In this document: piece by piece, positions 6,248 through 8,207 of the stretch | How the letters are laid out: every line of letters starts with the position of its first letter | How positions within the stretch are numbered: the first letter of the stretch is position 1 | Assembly (NCBI GenBank): GCA_005883295.1 | Contig: VAWV01000035.1 | Coordinates: forward strand, 1-8,207 | Length of the DNA: 8,207 nt | Direction: 5' to 3' | Origin: Actinomycetota bacterium | GTDB lineage: Bacteria; Actinomycetota; Thermoleophilia; Solirubrobacterales; Thermoleophilaceae | Position numbers and translations under genes: made by a program | The notes under the pieces: model-generated | Databases searched by the model: none | Told to the model about the DNA's origin: nothing | The model's input: only the letters and a program-made list of their open reading frames with translations

Positions 6248-6966
6248 TTCCGCCAGGCGCGGGGCTCCTCGGGTCCAGCCTTCGGCGTTCGCGCGAGCAG
6301 GAACGAGTGGTACGGCGCAACGAACGGATCGGGTGCTCTCACCGTGTAGGTGTGGTAGATCCTCCCGTTCTCGCGTGCGAAGGCGATGAAGCTCGGGCTC
6401 TCGCGCAGGCCGTCCTCGAGCTTGGCTCCGACCTGCCGCCCCCAGTCCTCGAGCCACTCGGGGGGGTTATCGATCACCTCCTTGACCTCGGGGATCTCCT
6501 GCGCCTGCTCGGGCGTGAGCGCGAGCCCGAAGTCGAACGGAAACTCCGTCCGATTGGTCGAGACGTAGGGGAACTGCCAACCCATCCGCTCCTTGTAGGC
6601 GATGAGCCGATCGATGGGCGCACGCGAGAAGCAGATCAGCGTCACGTCGCGATGGTTTAGATGGACGCGCGGGGCGTCGAGCTCATCGCCCAGGTTCGAA
6701 CAGCCGGGGCAGGCGCCGAGCTCGTAATCGGGCCCGAACATGATGTTGTAGGCGAGGAGCTGCGAGCGCCCGTCGAAGAGCTCGGCGAGCGTCCTCTTCC
6801 CGTCCTCGGTGTCGAACTGGTACTCCTTCTCCACCGGGACCCAGGGAAGCTGACGTCGCTGCTGGGTCACCCTCTGGTTGAGCTCGGCGTGCTCGGCCTC
6901 GAGCTTCGCAAGTTCATCGCGAGCCGCCTGCCATTCCTCGCGGGTTCCGGTCTTGTGCGCGGGCAT
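6229..6966 (-). CDS. DUF899 family thioredoxin-like protein
   Basis: The product has 245 residues from the ATG at 6966 (MPAHKTGTREEWQAARDEL). The start is set by AAGGAGG six bases upstream; a longer in-frame reading to 6993 has no such support. The family pattern runs through the whole chain: an N-terminal helical part with LPWVPVEKEYQF, then TLAELFDGRSQLLAYNIMFGPDY, then GACPGCSNLGDEL with a CxxC (residues 86-89) where thioredoxins carry their redox pair. Next come ISFSRAP-like ICFSRAP and IAYKERMGWQFPYVST, and a typical tail ending in RKDEYPD. DUF899 proteins are predicted thioredoxin-fold, and their substrate and partner are not established. It is probably cytosolic, as no signal peptide is seen. 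It is the first gene of the minus-strand run, and its stop lies inside the tRNA-like sequence. Confidence 0.92.
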   Translation of the reverse strand: MPAHKTGTREEWQAARDELAKLEAEHAELNQRVTQQRRQLPWVPVEKEYQFDTEDGKRTLAELFDGRSQLLAYNIMFGPDYELGACPGCSNLGDELDAPRVHLNHRDVTLICFSRAPIDRLIAYKERMGWQFPYVSTNRTEFPFDFGLALTPEQAQEIPEVKEVIDNPPEWLEDWGRQVGAKLEDGLRESPSFIAFARENGRIYHTYTVRAPDPFVAPYHSFLLARTPKAGPEEPRAWRKDEYPD

Positions 6967-6972
6967 CTTTCG

Positions 6973-6979
6973 CCTCCTT
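6973..6979 (-). promoter_or_regulatory. RBS fixing the DUF899 start
   Basis: AAGGAGG on the minus strand, six bases before the ATG at 6964-6966. It rules in the shorter protein over the reading that begins at 6993. Confidence 0.85.
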
Positions 6980-7120
6980 GGGCCGTTCGTCACCTCGGCG
7001 TGGCGGCTCGTGGATCATTGGTGGCCGCCCGTCGAGCCTCGTACGTTAAGACCGGCGTGCCAGGCGGAACTCATCGCCCTTTCCCGCTTCAGCAGGCTGG
7101 GACGAGCTTCGGATGTGGCG

Positions 7121-7149
7121 GGAGAGGGGCCGCATGACGGCCCCTCTCC
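7121..7149 (-). terminator. Strong hairpin after the secreted-protein gene
   Basis: GGAGAGGGGCC (7121-7131) and GGCCCCTCTCC (7139-7149) form a perfect 11-bp stem, extendable by one G-C pair, leaving the loop CATGA. It lies 20 nt past the stop of the 7169-7639 gene, where a terminator is expected. No T-tract follows on either strand, so it is either a U-less actinobacterial-type terminator or an mRNA 3'-end stabiliser. It also separates that gene from the DUF899 run downstream. Confidence 0.6.
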
Positions 7150-7168
7150 GCTTACAGGTCGGACTCGA

Positions 7169-7639
7169 TCAGGTTCCGCCGTCGCCGGTGGGAATGTGTA
7201 CTGGCAGGTCGACGGTTCCGGCGTCGTGCGTCCCGTCGACGTAGATCGCGGTGAAATCGAACAGCGCGTGGGTCGGGAACGTGCATGGCCCCTGAACCGT
7301 CCCGTGCGCCGAGACCTTCTTCAGCAGCGGTGGGCCCTCGCCCTGGATCGAGCCCTGGGCGCTGTCGTCGTTGCCCATCGAGGCGATCGTGCCGTCGCCC
7401 TGCGCGATGATCACCCCGTTCGCGTTCGCGACCCAGTGGAAGCGCCGGTGATCCTGAGTGATGTTCAACGTCACCTCGCCGCTGTCGACCTGTCCGTTGA
7501 ACACGCCCTCCCAGAACCCGCTGACGTCCGGGACGCAGCCCCCGGTCCCAGATGGCGCGGCCTGACCCGGCGCCGCAACCCAGACCGCGAGTCCCGTGAG
7601 CAGGGCGGTCGCACCAGTCACGCGCAGCATGCGTCTCAT
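7169..7639 (-). CDS. Small secreted protein of unknown function
   Basis: The product has 156 residues. An N-terminal signal peptide is clear: basic MRRMLR, hydrophobic ATALLTGLAVWVAAPG, likely cleavage after GQA near residue 27. The mature part is Gly-rich with alternating strand-like stretches (SGFWEGVFNGQV, EVTLNITQD, RFHWVANANGVIIAQGDGTI, ALFDFTAIYVDGTH) and only two cysteines (Cys35 and Cys119), which could form one disulfide. This pattern suggests a beta-barrel or beta-sandwich of lipocalin size, but I do not recognise the family. No lipobox is present, so it is probably released or held at the wall. The ATG at 7639 is preceded by a GA-rich AGAGGGGGAG just upstream; an ATG three codons further in is possible. 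It is monocistronic, with its own hairpin downstream. Confidence 0.75.
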   Translation of the reverse strand: MRRMLRVTGATALLTGLAVWVAAPGQAAPSGTGGCVPDVSGFWEGVFNGQVDSGEVTLNITQDHRRFHWVANANGVIIAQGDGTIASMGNDDSAQGSIQGEGPPLLKKVSAHGTVQGPCTFPTHALFDFTAIYVDGTHDAGTVDLPVHIPTGDGGT

Positions 7640-7999
7640 GTCTCCCCCTCTGAGTGGTCGCGAGCGCAGAGGTGCCGCGGCGAGCGGGGGGAGAGTCCGT
7701 CATGAACATCGCCGCGGTCACAGCGCTCAGGCTGTTGATCCGTCGGCGGATCTTCGCACCGCGCCGCGTCGGAGGTCGCGGACGGACGCGAGGATGCCGC
7801 AAATTGCGGACGAAACCCCGGGGATCATTCGTCGCCGCGGAGCACGCGAAAGGTGACGGGGCCCGCTTGCACAGGCCCGGTGGGACGCGAGGGGGCTACG
7901 GGTTGAGGCTGACCGACGCGAGCCGCGTCGAGACCGGCCAGGTCAAGCCGTTCCGTCAAGATCGACCGGCGTGCCAGGACCAGAGCACCCGGCCATGGG
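7640..7999. other. Intergenic region, no supported gene
   Basis: This stretch separates the divergent secreted-protein and ArsR genes. Open frames exist on both strands, but they are Arg-rich, have no recognisable domain and no ribosome binding site. It contains two small hairpins: GATCCG-tcgg-CGGATC at 7737-7752 and CGACGCG-agc-CGCGTCG at 7914-7930. Neither is followed by a T-run. I see no RNA gene or known riboswitch pattern. Confidence 0.5.
7737..7752. repeat. Short inverted repeat, possible operator
   Basis: GATCCG and CGGATC flank a four-base TCGG. It lies about 100 bp upstream of the secreted-protein start. It could bind a dimeric regulator or be chance in GC-rich DNA. Confidence 0.3.
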
Positions 8000-8044
8000 T
8001 TGCGTTCTTGAGGTCGATGGTGTTTAATGAACGTGTTAATTAAC
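8000..8044 (+). promoter_or_regulatory. Promoter and candidate autoregulatory operator of the ArsR gene
   Basis: TTGCGT (8000-8005) and TTTAAT (8023-8028) are separated by 17 bases, a normal spacing for a housekeeping promoter; the -10 matches 5 of 6 bases of TATAAT. An AT-rich island unlike its surroundings holds GTTTAATGAAC (8022-8032, imperfect palindrome) and GTTAATTAAC (8035-8044, perfect palindrome). They overlap the -10 and expected start site. Binding there would block transcription, as ArsR-type repressors usually do at their own promoters. Binding by this ArsR protein is inference. Confidence 0.6.
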
Positions 8045-8055
8045 CGGCCCGTTAC

Positions 8056-8207
8056 GTGCAGCCAACCGACCAGATCAGCCTCACCTTCGCCGCTCTCGCC
8101 GATCCGACGCGCCGCTCGATCCTGACCCGCCTCGCCGAGGGCGAGGCGACCGTGAACGAGCTGGCCGAGCCATTCCCGGTGAGCCTGCCGGCGATCTCGC
8201 GCCACCT
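8056..8207 (+). CDS. ArsR-family HTH transcriptional regulator (N-terminal part, runs off window)
   Basis: The 50 complete codons from a GTG at 8056 encode VQPTDQISLTFAALADPTRR and onward, the typical opening of a short winged-helix ArsR regulator. ALADPTRRSIL is the family's signature helix. TVNELAEPFPVSLPAISRHL is the helix-turn-helix, with its recognition helix at SLPAISRHL. No metal-binding ELCVCDL motif is present in the DNA-binding part, so this is the non-metal subgroup often placed before an SRPBCC/AHSA1 gene, which would lie beyond the window. The start has no strong Shine-Dalgarno; the 5' leader would be about 20 nt. Regulation by its own product is likely. Confidence 0.88.
   Translation, partial: MQPTDQISLTFAALADPTRRSILTRLAEGEATVNELAEPFPVSLPAISRH

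Noticed and set aside
7051..7978. Direct repeat ACCGGCGTGCCAGG at 7051-7064 and 7965-7978
   Set aside because: A 14-bp match in GC-rich DNA is not strongly beyond chance and nothing else flanks the copies as an element would.
7654..8043. A 129-codon plus-strand frame before the ArsR gene
   Set aside because: No ribosome binding site, no domain, strongly Arg/Gly-rich, and its end runs through the ArsR promoter.

Overview
The window is high-GC DNA with short intergenic gaps, actinobacterial in style. The gene content (Cys-containing 'QCTAVD' repeat protein, Ig-like domain with an 'NGxxIDTxTxGxHTFTV' core, DUF899, isonitrile hydratase-like DJ-1 protein, ArsR regulator) suits Actinomycetota, perhaps Thermoleophilia/Solirubrobacterales. 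That lineage guess is inference from protein style, not from a marker gene.

Layout. (1) 2-1638, plus strand: the 3' part of a gene for an exported tandem-repeat protein (about 42 residues per repeat, ten units plus an entering partial one) ending in an Ig-like domain and a basic tail. The reading frame breaks at 800-802, where about 76 nt of one unit appear to be missing. (2) 1698-1852: an 11-bp tandem duplication, a terminator hairpin and a minus-strand tRNA-Arg(ACG). (3) 1918-3342, plus strand: an exported PI-PLC-like protein with a probable C-type-lectin-like tail and a possibly leaderless GTG start. (4) 6966 down to 3327, minus strand: six co-directional genes. In transcription order they are a DUF899 thioredoxin-like protein, a small class I methyltransferase with no ordinary start codon, an NTF2/SnoaL-like protein, a small acidic protein, a DJ-1/PfpI protein of isonitrile hydratase type, and a class III nucleotidyl cyclase with two CxxC pairs. 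A degenerate tRNA-like sequence sits between the first two. (5) 7169-7639, minus strand: a small secreted protein of unknown function followed by a strong hairpin. (6) 8056 to the window end, plus strand: the start of an ArsR-family regulator behind a recognisable promoter overlapping a palindromic candidate operator.

How the parts may work together. The last four minus-strand genes (SnoaL-like to cyclase) are 6 to 25 nt apart and probably share a transcript. Their products do not form a known pathway; redox, small-molecule and cyclic-nucleotide signalling themes are mixed. The PI-PLC and cyclase genes converge and overlap by 16 bp. I see no IS element, CRISPR array or phage gene. I do not see a clear new multi-gene system; the most unusual spots are the broken repeat gene, the tRNA-like relic with the start-less methyltransferase beside it, and the CxxC-bearing cyclase.
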